A DNA stretch of 64,000 nt from Actinomycetospora cinnamomea (GCF_003096675.1 NZ_QEKW01000015.1:1-64000), one strand, 5' to 3'; counted from the first letter of the stretch, positions 21,336-30,597 are shown. Numbers and translations are program-made. The notes: generated from the letters alone by a model not told the origin.

Positions 21336-21574
21336 GAGTGGTTCGAGATGTAGTCGACGGCGTCCTGGACGGTGGTGAGCTTGGCCAGCTCGTCGTCGGG
21401 GATCTTGACGCCGAACTTGTCCTCGGCCTGGACGGCGATCTCGACCATCGACAGGGAGTCGATGTCGAGGTCGTCGACGAACGACTTCTCGGAGGTGACC
21501 TCGGCGGCGTCGACGCCGGCGACCTCCTCCACGATGCTCGCCAGGTCGGGCAGGATCTCTTCGTTGGTCGCCAC
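21332..21574 (-). CDS. acpP: Acyl carrier protein
   Basis: 80-residue ACP. Ser40 in DDLDIDSLSMVE is the 4'-phosphopantetheine site; the protein is acidic, with four helices. The GTG at 21574 has AAAGGGAG upstream, and the resulting length is standard; an upstream in-frame ATG would add a non-conserved Arg-rich lead. An 87-base gap holding short direct repeats separates it from fabH. Confidence 0.95.
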   Translation of the reverse strand: MATNEEILPDLASIVEEVAGVDAAEVTSEKSFVDDLDIDSLSMVEIAVQAEDKFGVKIPDDELAKLTTVQDAVDYISNHS

Positions 21575-21661
21575 GGGCTCCCTTTCTCGTGTCTCGACGG
21601 TTCGTGGTGCGCGGTTGCGCACCGTAGGACAGGTCAGGGCAGGACGGTCACGGCAGGACGG

Positions 21662-22642
21662 TCACGGCAGGACCACGACCTGTGCCGCGTACGACAGGCC
21701 GGCGCCGAAGCCGACCAGCAGCGCGACGTCGCCGGACTTCACGCGCCCGGCACCCCGCATGTGGTCGATCGCCATCGGGATCGAGGCCGACGAGGTGTTG
21801 CCGGAGTACTGGATGTCGTCGGCGACGCGCAGGTCGTCGCGGCCCCCGCTCTGGCGCAGGCGTTTGGCGATCGCCTCGACGATGCGCAGGTTGGCCTGGT
21901 GGGGCACCAGCACGTCGATGTCCGACGGCGACAGCCCCGCGGCCTCCACCGCGCGCAGGGCGACCGGCGCGATCTTCGTGGTGGCCCAGCGGAACACCGC
22001 CTGGCCCTCCTGGCGCAGCGCGTCGGTCTCGTCGATGTGGATGGTCGAGACGAGATCGCCGGCCGCGCCCCAGATGACGGGCCCGACGCCGACCTCCTCC
22101 TCGGTGGCCGCCGGACCGACCACGGCCGCACCCGCGCCGTCGGCGAAGATGATGCAGGTCGAGCGGTCGTTCATGTCGAGCCAGTCGGAGAGCTTCTCCG
22201 ACCCGATGACCAGGACGTGCTTCGCCGTGCCCGAGCGGATCATGTCGCCGGCGAGTCCCGTGCCGTAGCAGAAGCCGGCGCAGGCGGTGTTGAGGTCCAT
22301 CGCGCCGATGCCGTTGACCCCGATGCGGTCCGCGGTCTGGGCGGCGGCGTTGGGGATCGGCTTCAGCATGGTGCAGGTCGCGACGATCACCGCATCGAGG
22401 TCGGTGGGGGAGAGGCCGGCGTCGGCCAGGGCCTTCGACCCGGCCTCGACGCCCATCGAGACCACCGAGTCCTTCTCCGCGGCGAAGCGGCGCTCGACGA
22501 TGCCGACGCGGCTCTGGATCCACTCGTCGTTGGTCTCCACGATCTTCTCGAGGTCGTGGTTGGTGACGACGCGGTCGGGCTGCATGCTGCCGAGCCCGAG
22601 GATGCGCGCGCCGGCGGCCTGCGGGGTGAGCTGGAGCCTCAC
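21662..22642 (-). CDS. fabH: Beta-ketoacyl-ACP synthase III
   Basis: 326 residues. Catalytic Cys121 (NTACAGFCYG), His248 (VPHQANLRI) and Asn282 (YSGNTSSASIP) are all present. It starts fatty-acid synthesis by condensing an acyl-CoA with malonyl-ACP; in actinobacteria the primers are often branched. The GTG start overlaps the fabD stop by GTGA. Having fabH inside the operon is the Streptomyces arrangement, unlike M. tuberculosis, where fabH is elsewhere. Confidence 0.95.
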   Translation of the reverse strand: MRLQLTPQAAGARILGLGSMQPDRVVTNHDLEKIVETNDEWIQSRVGIVERRFAAEKDSVVSMGVEAGSKALADAGLSPTDLDAVIVATCTMLKPIPNAAAQTADRIGVNGIGAMDLNTACAGFCYGTGLAGDMIRSGTAKHVLVIGSEKLSDWLDMNDRSTCIIFADGAGAAVVGPAATEEEVGVGPVIWGAAGDLVSTIHIDETDALRQEGQAVFRWATTKIAPVALRAVEAAGLSPSDIDVLVPHQANLRIVEAIAKRLRQSGGRDDLRVADDIQYSGNTSSASIPMAIDHMRGAGRVKSGDVALLVGFGAGLSYAAQVVVLP

Positions 22643-23571
22643 GCGCCGCCCCCGATCTCCTCGACGACCTTCCGCAGGTCGTCCGGGGTGTTGACGTTGT
22701 GGGTAGCGGTGCCCTTGAGGGCACGCTTGACCATCCCGGTGAGCGTGCCGGCCGGCGTCAGCTCGATGGCGGCGTCGACCCCCCGATCGCGCAACGTGTC
22801 CATGCAGGCGTCCCACCGCACCGAGCGGGTCACCTGGGCGACGAGACGGTCGAGCAGCTCCCCGCCGTCGGTGACGACGGCGCCGTCGGCGTTCTGGACC
22901 AGCGTCAGCGACGGGTCGGCGGGGGCGAGCTCGTCGCGGTGCTCGCTCACCCACGCACCGAGCGCCTTCTCGGCGGGCTCCATGAAGCGGGTGTGGAACG
23001 CGCCCGCGACCGAGAGGGGGCGGACCCGCGCCCCCTCGGGTGGCTCGGCGACGAGCTCGTCGACGGCCTCGGCGCGCCCGGCGGCGACGATCTGACCGGA
23101 GCCGTTGCGGTTGGCGGGCTCGAGGTCGAGCTCGGCGAGCCGGGCGAGCACGGCGTCCGCGTCGCCACCGAGGACCGCGGCCATCGTCGTCGGCTCCTGC
23201 GCGCAGGCGGCGGCCATCTCCCGGCCGCGGACGGCGGCCAGCGCCACGGCCTGCTCGGCGTCGATGACCTCGGCGATCGCGGCGGCGGCGAGCTCGCCCA
23301 CGGAGTGCCCCGCGACCACGGCGTCGTCGGGGACGGTGACCTCGAGGCGGAGCTGGTCCCAGGCCAGCAGGGCCGAGGCGACGAGCAGCGGCTGGGTCAC
23401 CGCGGTGTCCTCGATGGCCGCGGCGTCGGCCTCGGCGCCGAGGTGGACGAGGTCGAGCCCGGCGGCGTCCGAGAACGCCTCGAGGCGCCCGCGGGCCTCC
23501 GGACGGTCGAGCCACGGAGCGAGCATGCCCGGCTTCTGGGCGCCCTGACCGGGGGCGAGGATCGCGATCAC
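22639..23571 (-). CDS. fabD: Malonyl-CoA:ACP transacylase
   Basis: 310 residues. Ser90 in the GHSVGE nucleophile elbow and His193 in GAFHT form the catalytic dyad; LAPGQGAQ is the N-terminal loop. It loads malonate onto ACP. The GTG at 23571 has GAGGTGG upstream. First gene of the FAS II operon, 139 bases downstream of the PucR-type regulator in the same direction, with a 17-bp palindrome in that gap. Confidence 0.95.
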   Translation of the reverse strand: MIAILAPGQGAQKPGMLAPWLDRPEARGRLEAFSDAAGLDLVHLGAEADAAAIEDTAVTQPLLVASALLAWDQLRLEVTVPDDAVVAGHSVGELAAAAIAEVIDAEQAVALAAVRGREMAAACAQEPTTMAAVLGGDADAVLARLAELDLEPANRNGSGQIVAAGRAEAVDELVAEPPEGARVRPLSVAGAFHTRFMEPAEKALGAWVSEHRDELAPADPSLTLVQNADGAVVTDGGELLDRLVAQVTRSVRWDACMDTLRDRGVDAAIELTPAGTLTGMVKRALKGTATHNVNTPDDLRKVVEEIGGGA

Positions 23572-23639
23572 GGAGCCACCTCATCACGGCGCGACGTCGG
23601 GCCGAAGGCATCGGGGCGACGAAGTCGGGTCCGTCGCGC

Positions 23640-23656
23640 TTGTGGAGTTCCCACAA
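23640..23656. promoter_or_regulatory. Candidate operator upstream of fabD
   Basis: Palindrome TTGTGG-AGTTC-CCACAA, 68-84 bases before the fabD start, between the regulator gene and fabD. The position suits control of the FAS II operon by the adjacent PucR-type protein, which in Streptomyces (FasR) activates fabD. The match to a known FasR site is not established. Confidence 0.45.
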
Positions 23657-23710
23657 TGCGCCCCGTCACACACCCGCCGGCTGTCCGGTCTGGATGTCGG
23701 TCGTCCCTGG

Positions 23711-24919
23711 TCAGGGCGCTGCGGGGCCGGTGGGGTCGTGCAGACGGTCGAGGCTGAGCGCCAGCCGCAGCACCAGCGCGCCCCGTGCCTCGCCGGGATG
23801 GAGCCCCGTGACCTCCGACACCCGGCGCAGCCGGTAGCGCACCGTGTTGGGGTGGACGTACAGGCGGCGGGCCGCGGCCTCGAGCACGCCGGCGACGTCG
23901 AGGTAGCACTCCACGGTGGCCGCGAGCTCGGCGCCCGCCTCGCGCAACGGGGCGGCGACCTCGCGGCGCAGCTGCGCGACGGCCTCGGCGTCGCCGTCGA
24001 GCACCCGCTCGGGCAGCAGGTCGTCGGCGGCCACCGGGCGCGGGGCGCCGGGCCACGCCCGCACGGCGCGGTGTCCGGCGAGCGCCCGGGCCGCGCTGCG
24101 GTGGGCGTCGGTCAGGCCCGACACCGTGGGCCCGGCGACCACCGGCCCGGGCCCGAACGACGCCGACAGGTCCTCCAGCGGGGCGCCCGGCCCGGCAATC
24201 ATGACGACCCGGGCGCCGTGCGTCCCCAGCAGCACCGTCGCCCCGGCGCGGTTCGCCACCCGGCGCACCGCGTGCAGGGGGTCGGGCGGCTCCTCCGCGG
24301 GCGGGTCGCCCACGAGCACCGTCGCCTCGGCCGCCGGGTCCCAGCCCAGCGCCGACGCCCGCGACAGCAGCGTCTCCTCGGCCTCGCCGCGCACCACGGC
24401 GTCCACCACGAGCGCCTCGAGCCGCGCGTCCCACGCGCCACGGGCCTCGGCGGCGCTGGCGTAGACGGTGGCCGCGGAGAACGCCACCTCGCGCCCGAAG
24501 CGCAGCACCGCGTGCACCAGGGCGCCGCGCTCGGCGTCGTCGGCACCCAGCGGCGGGATGTGCTCCTCGAACACCGCGATGGCGATGCGCACGAGCTCGA
24601 CGGTCTGGCGCAGCGTGACCCGCCGGGCGAGGTCGAGCGGGGCGCTGCGGAACGCCTCGGCGGTCAGGCGCGGGGTGGCGTCGGGGTCGCGCAGCCAGGC
24701 GACGAAGTTGGCGGCGCCGGTCTGGGTGACGAGCAGGACCCCGCTGCGCTGCTCCGCGGTCAGCCGGGCGAACCACGGCAGGCGCTCGGCCATCGCCGCC
24801 ACCCCGGCCGCGGCGACGTCCCCGGACGCGCGCTCCAGGCGGCGCAGGGTGGCGGCGCGCACGGCGCCGCTACCGCGCCGGCCCGGCCCCGCGGACCCCA
24901 CCGCCGCGACGCCCGTCAT
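23711..24919 (-). CDS. fasR: PucR-type regulator of fatty-acid synthesis, FasR-like
   Basis: 402 residues. The C-terminal PucR helix-turn-helix is clear: LDVAGVLEAAARRLYVHPNT followed by VRYRLRRVSEVTG (about residues 340-385). The N-terminal ~300 residues are the RsbRD-like/GGDEF-like region of this family. Its place just before fabD-fabH-acpP-fabF is the same as Streptomyces FasR (SCO2386), an activator of that operon, and as Rv2242 in M. tuberculosis. The ATG at 24919 is divergent from the pirin gene across 47 bases. The assignment rests on synteny plus family. Confidence 0.85.
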   Translation of the reverse strand: MTGVAAVGSAGPGRRGSGAVRAATLRRLERASGDVAAAGVAAMAERLPWFARLTAEQRSGVLLVTQTGAANFVAWLRDPDATPRLTAEAFRSAPLDLARRVTLRQTVELVRIAIAVFEEHIPPLGADDAERGALVHAVLRFGREVAFSAATVYASAAEARGAWDARLEALVVDAVVRGEAEETLLSRASALGWDPAAEATVLVGDPPAEEPPDPLHAVRRVANRAGATVLLGTHGARVVMIAGPGAPLEDLSASFGPGPVVAGPTVSGLTDAHRSAARALAGHRAVRAWPGAPRPVAADDLLPERVLDGDAEAVAQLRREVAAPLREAGAELAATVECYLDVAGVLEAAARRLYVHPNTVRYRLRRVSEVTGLHPGEARGALVLRLALSLDRLHDPTGPAAP

Positions 24920-24966
24920 GGACCGCGGGAGACGGAGCGCAGCAGAGCTCGACCCATGAGGGGAGC

Positions 24967-25641
24967 ATGGCACGGATGCCGACCGTGCGACCCCTGCTGC
25001 GCAGCGATCGTCCCGTGAGCGAGGGCGGGGGCGTGACCTCGCGCCACGGCCTGTCCTTCGGCGCCCACTACGACCCGGAGCGCACGTCGTTCGGCGCCCT
25101 CGTGGCCCACAACGACGACGAGCTCGCCCCGGGCGTCGCCTACGGGGCCCACGAGCACCGCGACGTCGAGATCGTCGCGTGGGTGGTCGACGGGACGATG
25201 GTGCACACCGGCCCCGACGGGGAGGAGACCCGCGTGCCGGCGGGCACGCTGCAGCACCTCGTGGCCGGCACCGGCTGGCACCACGACGAGCGCGCCACCG
25301 CCGACGCCGGCGTGCACCTCGTGCAGATCTGGGTGACGCCCGGCATGGACGACCCGCCGCCCGGCCCGCCGGCGCTGACCCACCACCGCCCCGACCTCGA
25401 CGCCGGCCCGTTCGTCCTCGCCGTGCGGCGCCCCGGGGTGACGGTGACCGTCGCCCGCCTCGGCGCGGGCGAGACGTGGGCACCTGCCGACGGCGCGTTC
25501 CGCCACCTGCACGTGGCCCGGGGCGCGCTGGCCGACCCGGCGGCCGGGCCCGGCGACGCCCTCGAGGTGACCGGCGCCGGGCCGGTGGCGCTCCACGCCG
25601 GCCCCGAGGGCGCCGAGCTGATCGTCGTCACCACCGGCTGA
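24967..25641 (+). CDS. Pirin family protein
   Basis: 224-residue bicupin. Metal ligands appear in the first cupin: AHEHRDVEIV (His-x-His...Glu) and LQHLVAGTGWHHDE. Length is typical of the YhhW-like pirins, some of which are quercetinases and others protein-binding cofactors; in Serratia a pirin modulates pyruvate dehydrogenase E1, which is notable because aceE lies close by. ATG 24967 has GAGGGGAG upstream. Confidence 0.85.
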   Translation: MARMPTVRPLLRSDRPVSEGGGVTSRHGLSFGAHYDPERTSFGALVAHNDDELAPGVAYGAHEHRDVEIVAWVVDGTMVHTGPDGEETRVPAGTLQHLVAGTGWHHDERATADAGVHLVQIWVTPGMDDPPPGPPALTHHRPDLDAGPFVLAVRRPGVTVTVARLGAGETWAPADGAFRHLHVARGALADPAAGPGDALEVTGAGPVALHAGPEGAELIVVTTG

Positions 25642-25665
25642 GCGCACGGGGGTCCGCGGGTGGTC

Positions 25666-25713
25666 GAGCGAGGGACGCCTTGGGTGCGTGGGACGCAGCG
25701 GGGGCGCCCCTCG
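25666..25713. repeat. Stem-loop repeat copy 1
   Basis: First of two direct copies (about 48-51 bases, few differences) lying between the convergent pirin and cold-shock genes. It contains gagcgagggacgcct and an arm ending gcgcccctcg, forming an imperfect hairpin. It probably acts as a terminator. Confidence 0.6.
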
Positions 25714-25751
25714 TTGCGGGAGGGGGCGCGCCTCGGGGTGCCCGGGTCGTG

Positions 25752-25802
25752 GAGCGAGGGACGCCTCGGGTGCGTGGGACGCAGCGGGGGAGTCCCTCGC
25801 TC
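25752..25802. terminator. Stem-loop repeat copy 2
   Basis: Second copy, with a perfect 11-bp outer stem (gagcgagggac / gtccctcgctc). It shares its internal gggtgcgtgggacgcagcgg core with copy 1. Likely terminator for the flanking convergent genes. Confidence 0.65.
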
Positions 25803-25904
25803 GCACGACGAGGCGCACCAGCAGGCACCCCGGACACACGACGGGGGCGGCGCGTCTCCCGACGCACCGCCCCCGATCTCGTGCGAGGTGACTCCGCTGA
25901 GTCC

Positions 25905-26108
25905 TTACAGCGGCGTGACCTGAACGGCCTGCAGGCCCTTCTGGCCCTGCTCGACGTCGAACGAGACGCGCTGACCCTCGTCCAGGGTGCGGAAGCCGCG
26001 CGCCTGGATGGCCGAGTAGTGGACGAACACGTCAGCGCCACCACCGTCGGGAGCGAGGAAGCCGAAGCCCTTCTCGCTGTTGAACCACTTGACGGTGCCT
26101 TCTGCCAT
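25905..26108 (-). CDS. cspA: Cold-shock protein
   Basis: 67 residues, single CSD/OB-fold. RNP1 is KGFGFLAP (residues 13-20) and RNP2 is VFVHYSAI (27-34). It begins [14 protein letters not shown], standard for CspA-type RNA chaperones. The ATG at 26108 has GAGGAG about seven bases upstream. A 218-base leader or promoter region separates it from aceE. Confidence 0.95.
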   Translation of the reverse strand: MAEGTVKWFNSEKGFGFLAPDGGGADVFVHYSAIQARGFRTLDEGQRVSFDVEQGQKGLQAVQVTPL

Positions 26109-26326
26109 TCCTGCTCCTCATACCGATGTCCCGAGGCGTCGATCAGCCCCGACCTTCAGATCCGCCGCTGGGGCCGGTGGCCCCGTACGTCGGAGTCGCA
26201 TCGCCCGGGTCGTCCGGAGACGTCCGGGCGGTGTGACGGCGACAGCCTATCCGGAAGGACGGGGTGGCTCACCAGCCCCGACGACGAACCCCGCGACGAA
26301 CGGTCACGAGAGGGTCACGGAGAGGG

Positions 26327-29110
26327 TCACGCCACCCCCGAGTCCGAGGTCTGCGGACCGGCGGCCTGCGGGTCGTCGATCTTGTACTGCTCGGCGGCCC
26401 GGACCACCGTGTCGTGGCCGACCTCGCCGCGACGGGCGAGGGCGGCGAGCACGCCGACGGTGATGTTCTCGGCGTCGACCCCGAAGTGGCGGCGTACCGC
26501 CGGGCGGGTGTCCGAGAGCCCGAACCCGTCGGTGCCGAGCACCGAGAAGTCGCCGGGCACCCACGGGCGGATGAGGTCGGGGACCGCCTTCATCCAGTCC
26601 GACACCGCGAGCACCGGGCCGGCGGCGTCGGCGAGGGCCCGGGTGAGGTACGGCGTGCGGGGGTCGGCGCCGGGGTGGGCGTGGTTGTGGTCGTCGCACT
26701 CGACGCCGTCGCGGCGCAGCTCGGTCCACGACGTCGCCGACCACACGTCGGCCTGCACGCCCCACTCCTCGGCGAGCATCCGCTGGGCCTCCAGCGCCCA
26801 CGGCATGGCGACGCCCGAGGCGAGGATCTGCGCGCGCGGGCCCGGGCCGCCGGGGGCCTGCGCGTAGCGGTAGAGCCCGCGCAGCAGCCCGTCGACGTCG
26901 AGGCCCTCGGGCTCCTTGGGCTGCTGGTAGGGCTCGTTGTAGACCGTCAGGTAGTACGAGACGTTCGGGTCGCGGTGCGGGTCGGGCTCGCCGTACATCC
27001 GGTTCAGCCCGTCACGCACGATGTGCCCGATCTCGAAGGCGTACGCCGGGTCGTAGGTGACGATGCCGGGGTTGGTCGCCGCGAGCAGGATCGAGTGGCC
27101 GTCGTTGTGCTGCAGGCCCTCGCCGACCAGCGTCGAGCGGCCGGCGGTGGCGCCCAGGTAGAAGCCGCGCGCCATCTGGTCGGCCGCCGCCCAGATGCCG
27201 TCGCCGGTGCGCTGGAACCCGAACATCGAGTAGAAGATGTAGATCGGGATCATCGGCAGGTCGTGGGTGGCGTACGACGTCCCCACCGCCGTGAACGAGG
27301 CCACCGACCCGGCCTCGTTGATGCCCTCGTGGAGCAGCTGGCCGGACTCGGACTCGCGGTAGGCCAGCAGCTGGTCGTGGTCGACCGAGGTGTAGAGCTG
27401 GCCCTGCGGGTTGTAGATCTTCAGGTTGGAGAAGAACGAGTCCATCCCGAAGGTCCGCGCCTCGTCCGGGATGATCGGGACGACGCGCTTGCCGATCTCG
27501 GCGTCGCGGGTGAGCTCCTTGACCAGACGGACGAACGCCATCGTCGTGGCGATCTCCTGCTTGCCCGAGCCGCGCTTGACGACGTCGTAGGCCTTGTCGC
27601 CCGGCAGCACCAGCGGCTTGTTGCGCGCCCGCCGCTCCGGCAGCGGGCCGCCGAGCTGGCGCCGGCGGTCGAGCATGTACTCGATCTCCGGGGCGTCGGC
27701 GCCCGGGTGGTAGTACGGCGGCAGGTACGGGTCGCGCTCCAGCTCGGCGTCGCTGATCGGCACGCGGACCTCGTCGCGGAACGTCTTGAGGTCGTCGAGG
27801 GTCAGCTTCTTCATCTGGTGGGTCGCGTTGCGGCCCTCGAACGTGGGGCCGAGCGTGTAGCCCTTGATCGACTTGGCGAGGATGACCGTCGGCTGTCCCT
27901 GGTGCTCCATCGCCGCCTGGTAGGCCGCGTAGACCTTGCGGTAGTCGTGGGCGCCGCGCTTGAGGTTCCAGACGTCCTCGTCGGTCATGTTCGCGACGAG
28001 TTCCTTGGTGCGCGGGTCGCGCCCGAAGAAGTGCTCGCGGACGTAGGCGCCGTCGTTGGCCTTGTAGGTCTGGTAGTCGCCGTCCGGGGTGTTGTTCATC
28101 AGGTTGATCAGCGCGCCGTCGCGGTCGGCGTGCAGGAGCTTGTCCCACTCCCGGCCCCAGATGACCTTGACGACGTTCCACCCGGCACCGCGGAAGAACG
28201 ACTCCAGCTCCTGGATGACCTTCCCGTTGCCGTGCACCGGGCCGTCGAGGCGCTGCAGGTTGCAGTTGATGACGAAGGTCAGGTTGTCCAGGCCCTCGGC
28301 CGCCGCGACGTGGATGGCTCCGCGCGACTCGGGCTCGTCCATCTCGCCGTCGCCGAGGAACGCCCAGGTGTGCTGCCGGGAGGTGTCCTTCATCCCGCGG
28401 TTGTGCAGGTACCGGTCGTAGCGCGCCTGGTAGATCGCGCCGATGGGACCGAGGCCCATCGAGACCGTCGGGTGCTCCCAGAACCACGGCATCAGCCGCG
28501 GGTGCGGGTACGACGGCAGGCCGCCGCCCGGGCCGGCGTGGCTGAGCTCCTGGCGGAACCCGTCGAGGTGCTGCGCGCCCAGACGGCCCTCGAGGAAGGC
28601 GCGGGCGTAGATGCCGGGGGAGGCGTGGCCCTGGATGAAGACGTGGTCGCCGCCGCCGGGGTGGTCCTTGCCGCGGAAGAACCAGTTGAAGCCGACCTCG
28701 TAGAGGCTCGCCGCGGACGCGTAGGTGGAGATGTGCCCGCCGACCCCGACCCCGGGGCGCTGCGCGCGGTGCACCATCGCGGCCGCGTTCCACCGGATCC
28801 ACGCCCGGTAGCGCCGCTCGGTCTCCTCGTCGCCGGGGAACCAGGGCTCCTGGTCGGTGGGGATCGTGTTGACGTAGTCGGTGGAGTACAGGGACGGCAC
28901 CGACACCCGGCGCTCCCGGGCGCGCTGGAGCAGCTGCAGCATGATGTAGCGCGCCCGCTGCTCGCCCTGCCCCTCGAGCATCGCGTCGAACGACTCGATC
29001 CACTCCGAGGTCTCGTCGGGATCGATGTCCGGCAGGTGCGAGGACAGACCGTCCCGGATGATGTGGACCCGTCCGTTGTTCGCGGTCCCGGTGCCCTTCT
29101 GGGTGGTCAC
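26327..29110 (-). CDS. aceE: Pyruvate dehydrogenase E1, homodimeric (actinobacterial copy)
   Basis: 927 residues, full-length AceE. The ThDP motif is [10 protein letters not shown]...NCN (about residues 252-282); [22 protein letters not shown] and [10 protein letters not shown] are family blocks. It decarboxylates pyruvate and reductively acetylates E2 lipoyl groups. This is the resident actinobacterial copy: it lies between DUF3052/ahpE and the PucR/fab genes as in M. tuberculosis Rv2241, and has no E2 or E3 gene beside it. GTG 29110 follows GAGGGAG. A second aceE starts 2 kb away. Confidence 0.95.
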   Translation of the reverse strand: MTTQKGTGTANNGRVHIIRDGLSSHLPDIDPDETSEWIESFDAMLEGQGEQRARYIMLQLLQRARERRVSVPSLYSTDYVNTIPTDQEPWFPGDEETERRYRAWIRWNAAAMVHRAQRPGVGVGGHISTYASAASLYEVGFNWFFRGKDHPGGGDHVFIQGHASPGIYARAFLEGRLGAQHLDGFRQELSHAGPGGGLPSYPHPRLMPWFWEHPTVSMGLGPIGAIYQARYDRYLHNRGMKDTSRQHTWAFLGDGEMDEPESRGAIHVAAAEGLDNLTFVINCNLQRLDGPVHGNGKVIQELESFFRGAGWNVVKVIWGREWDKLLHADRDGALINLMNNTPDGDYQTYKANDGAYVREHFFGRDPRTKELVANMTDEDVWNLKRGAHDYRKVYAAYQAAMEHQGQPTVILAKSIKGYTLGPTFEGRNATHQMKKLTLDDLKTFRDEVRVPISDAELERDPYLPPYYHPGADAPEIEYMLDRRRQLGGPLPERRARNKPLVLPGDKAYDVVKRGSGKQEIATTMAFVRLVKELTRDAEIGKRVVPIIPDEARTFGMDSFFSNLKIYNPQGQLYTSVDHDQLLAYRESESGQLLHEGINEAGSVASFTAVGTSYATHDLPMIPIYIFYSMFGFQRTGDGIWAAADQMARGFYLGATAGRSTLVGEGLQHNDGHSILLAATNPGIVTYDPAYAFEIGHIVRDGLNRMYGEPDPHRDPNVSYYLTVYNEPYQQPKEPEGLDVDGLLRGLYRYAQAPGGPGPRAQILASGVAMPWALEAQRMLAEEWGVQADVWSATSWTELRRDGVECDDHNHAHPGADPRTPYLTRALADAAGPVLAVSDWMKAVPDLIRPWVPGDFSVLGTDGFGLSDTRPAVRRHFGVDAENITVGVLAALARRGEVGHDTVVRAAEQYKIDDPQAAGPQTSDSGVA

Positions 29111-29257
29111 GATCCAACTCCCTCGTCGCTGGGTGGTCCGACGGCTGCCCGACGGGCGGGGCCGGGCCCGGATCGCGGGCCGGTTCGGAACCGATTCTGC
29201 CCGGTCGTGCCCGGGGTCGCTGCACCATCGTCACCCGGCGTGCCCTGTCCGTCACGT

Positions 29258-29271
29258 CTACCGAGCGGTAG
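29258..29271. promoter_or_regulatory. 14-bp palindrome between aceE and DUF3052
   Basis: Perfect inverted repeat CTACCG-AG-CGGTAG, in the 287-base divergent region, 148 bases before aceE and 127 before the DUF3052 gene. The shape suits a TetR/GntR-type operator controlling both directions; the regulator is not identified. Confidence 0.4.
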
Positions 29272-29397
29272 CGGCGCTGCGGGCGTCCCGGGCGCTTCCA
29301 GCGTGGCTGGTTGCGTCCGGCGCGACAGCCGTGTTCGCTGAACGCCTCGAACGGCGGACGCGGGCGCGGAGCCCCGGGGACGAAGAGGGGGACGGGC

Positions 29398-29835
29398 GTG
29401 GTCGCGGCCACGGGAGACTCGGACAAGTCCGATCTCGCCGGCAAGCTCGGCATCGAGCCGGGGATGATCGTGCAGGAGCTGGGCTGGGATTCCGACGTCG
29501 ACGAGGAGGTCCGGTCCGCCATCGAGGACCGGTGCGGCGAGGACCTGCTCGACGAGGACGCCCAGGAGGTCGTCGATGTCGTCCTCCTCTGGTGGCGCGA
29601 GGGCGACGGCGACCTGGTCGACACCCTCGTCGACGCCCGCTCGCCGCTGACGGAGAACGGCGTCGTCTGGGTGCTCACGCCCAAGACCGGCACCGACGGG
29701 CACGTCGAGCCCTCCGACATCGCCGAGGCGGCCCCCACCGCCGGGCTGTCGCAGACCTCGAACGTCAGCATCTCCGACGCCTGGGTCGGCACCCGCCTCG
29801 TCGCCCCGAAGGCCTCCGCCCAGCGCCGCCGCTGA
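29398..29835 (+). CDS. DUF3052 family protein
   Basis: 145 residues, matching actinobacterial DUF3052 (KLGIEPGMIVQELGWDSDVD, then LVDTLVDARSPLTENGVVWVLTP). It is small, acidic and soluble, with no catalytic motif. Neighbouring ahpE and divergent aceE reproduce the Rv2239c-Rv2241 order. GTG 29398 has AGAGGGGG upstream. Function unknown; the conserved linkage suggests a role near pyruvate or redox metabolism. Confidence 0.85.
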   Translation: MVAATGDSDKSDLAGKLGIEPGMIVQELGWDSDVDEEVRSAIEDRCGEDLLDEDAQEVVDVVLLWWREGDGDLVDTLVDARSPLTENGVVWVLTPKTGTDGHVEPSDIAEAAPTAGLSQTSNVSISDAWVGTRLVAPKASAQRRR

Positions 29836-29942
29836 ACTTTGCGCTCCGCGCTCGTGCGTGCTTGCCCGTGCCCTGGCACGGGCACGCGCTCACACCCTTG
29901 ACCGCCGGTGCACGGGCGAGCCCCCGACCGGTGGTCGCTCGC

Positions 29943-29948
29943 TAGGCT
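29943..29948 (+). promoter_or_regulatory. -10 element of ahpE
   Basis: TAGGCT, 42 bases before the ahpE ATG, followed by a leader with GGAGACAGGA as ribosome site. Confidence 0.4.
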
Positions 29949-29990
29949 GGCCGGGTTTCGGTCACCCGGACGGACAGGAGACAGGACCCC

Positions 29991-30455
29991 ATGACGGTCG
30001 AGGTGGGCTCACCGGCCCCCGACTTCACGCTCAAGAACCAGGACGGCCAGGAGATCTCCCTCGGGGACTTCAAGGGCCAGAAGGCCGTCCTGCTCGTGTT
30101 CTACCCGTTCGCGTTCTCCGGCATCTGCACCGGCGAGCTCTGCTCGGTGCGCGACGACCTCTCGTCGTTCCAGAACGACGACGTCCAGGTCCTCGCCATC
30201 TCGTGCGACCCTGTGGAGTCGATCCGGGCCTGGGCGCGCCAGGAGGGCTACGAGTTCCCGCTGCTCAGCGACTTCTGGCCCCACGGCGCGGTCGGTGAGT
30301 CCTACGGCGTGTTCAGCTCCGACCTGGGCTTCTCCTTCCGCGGCACGTTCCTGATCGACAAGGACGGGATCGTGCAGTTCCTCGAGCGCAACGGCCCCGG
30401 CGACGCCCGCGACCAGCAGGGCTGGCGCGACGCGTTGCAGGATCTCGCGGCGTAG
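29991..30455 (+). CDS. ahpE: Peroxiredoxin AhpE
   Basis: 154-residue peroxiredoxin. Peroxidatic Cys46 lies in YPFAFSGICTGEL (PxxxxC/T motif); the conserved Arg is in SFRGTFLID. It reduces peroxides and peroxynitrite. M. tuberculosis AhpE is a one-Cys enzyme; here a second Cys (C51, CTGELC) sits five residues on and might alter recycling. ATG 29991 with GGAGACAGGACCCC upstream. A composite hairpin terminates it. Confidence 0.92.
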   Translation: MTVEVGSPAPDFTLKNQDGQEISLGDFKGQKAVLLVFYPFAFSGICTGELCSVRDDLSSFQNDDVQVLAISCDPVESIRAWARQEGYEFPLLSDFWPHGAVGESYGVFSSDLGFSFRGTFLIDKDGIVQFLERNGPGDARDQQGWRDALQDLAA

Positions 30456-30462
30456 CTCCCTG

Positions 30463-30519
30463 CCGGAGCGAACGCGCTGTTCGCTGCTTCTAGGCGCGCG
30501 AACTCCCCGTTCGCTCCGG
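30463..30519 (+). terminator. Composite stem-loop after ahpE
   Basis: Perfect 12-bp outer arms ccggagcgaacg (30463-30474) and cgttcgctccgg (30508-30519). A nested alternative hairpin is formed by agcgaac and gttcgct (30467-30485). It ends six bases before tRNA-Val. Confidence 0.7.
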
Positions 30520-30524
30520 TTCCC

Positions 30525-30596
30525 GGGCGCGTAGCTCAGCGGAAGAGCAACGGCCTTACAAGCCGTCGGTCGCAGGTTCGAATCCTGCCGCGCCCA
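30525..30596 (+). tRNA. tRNA-Val (anticodon TAC)
   Basis: 72-base cloverleaf. Acceptor arms GGGCGCG and CGCGCCC pair perfectly; the D-arm GCTC...GAGC, the anticodon stem ACGGC/GCCGT with loop CTTACAA (anticodon TAC, reading GTA) and the T-arm GCAGG-TTCGAAT-CCTGC are all intact. Discriminator A; the CCA is not fully encoded (ACC follows). Confidence 0.97.
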
Positions 30597-30597
30597 C

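Noticed and set aside
26264-29341. Long plus-strand open frame opposite aceE
   Set aside because: Complement shadow of aceE; no motif, biased composition.
30525-30596. tRNA-Val as the attachment site of an integrated element
   Set aside because: No integrase, excisionase or repeated tRNA end is visible in the window; kept only as a possible scar.
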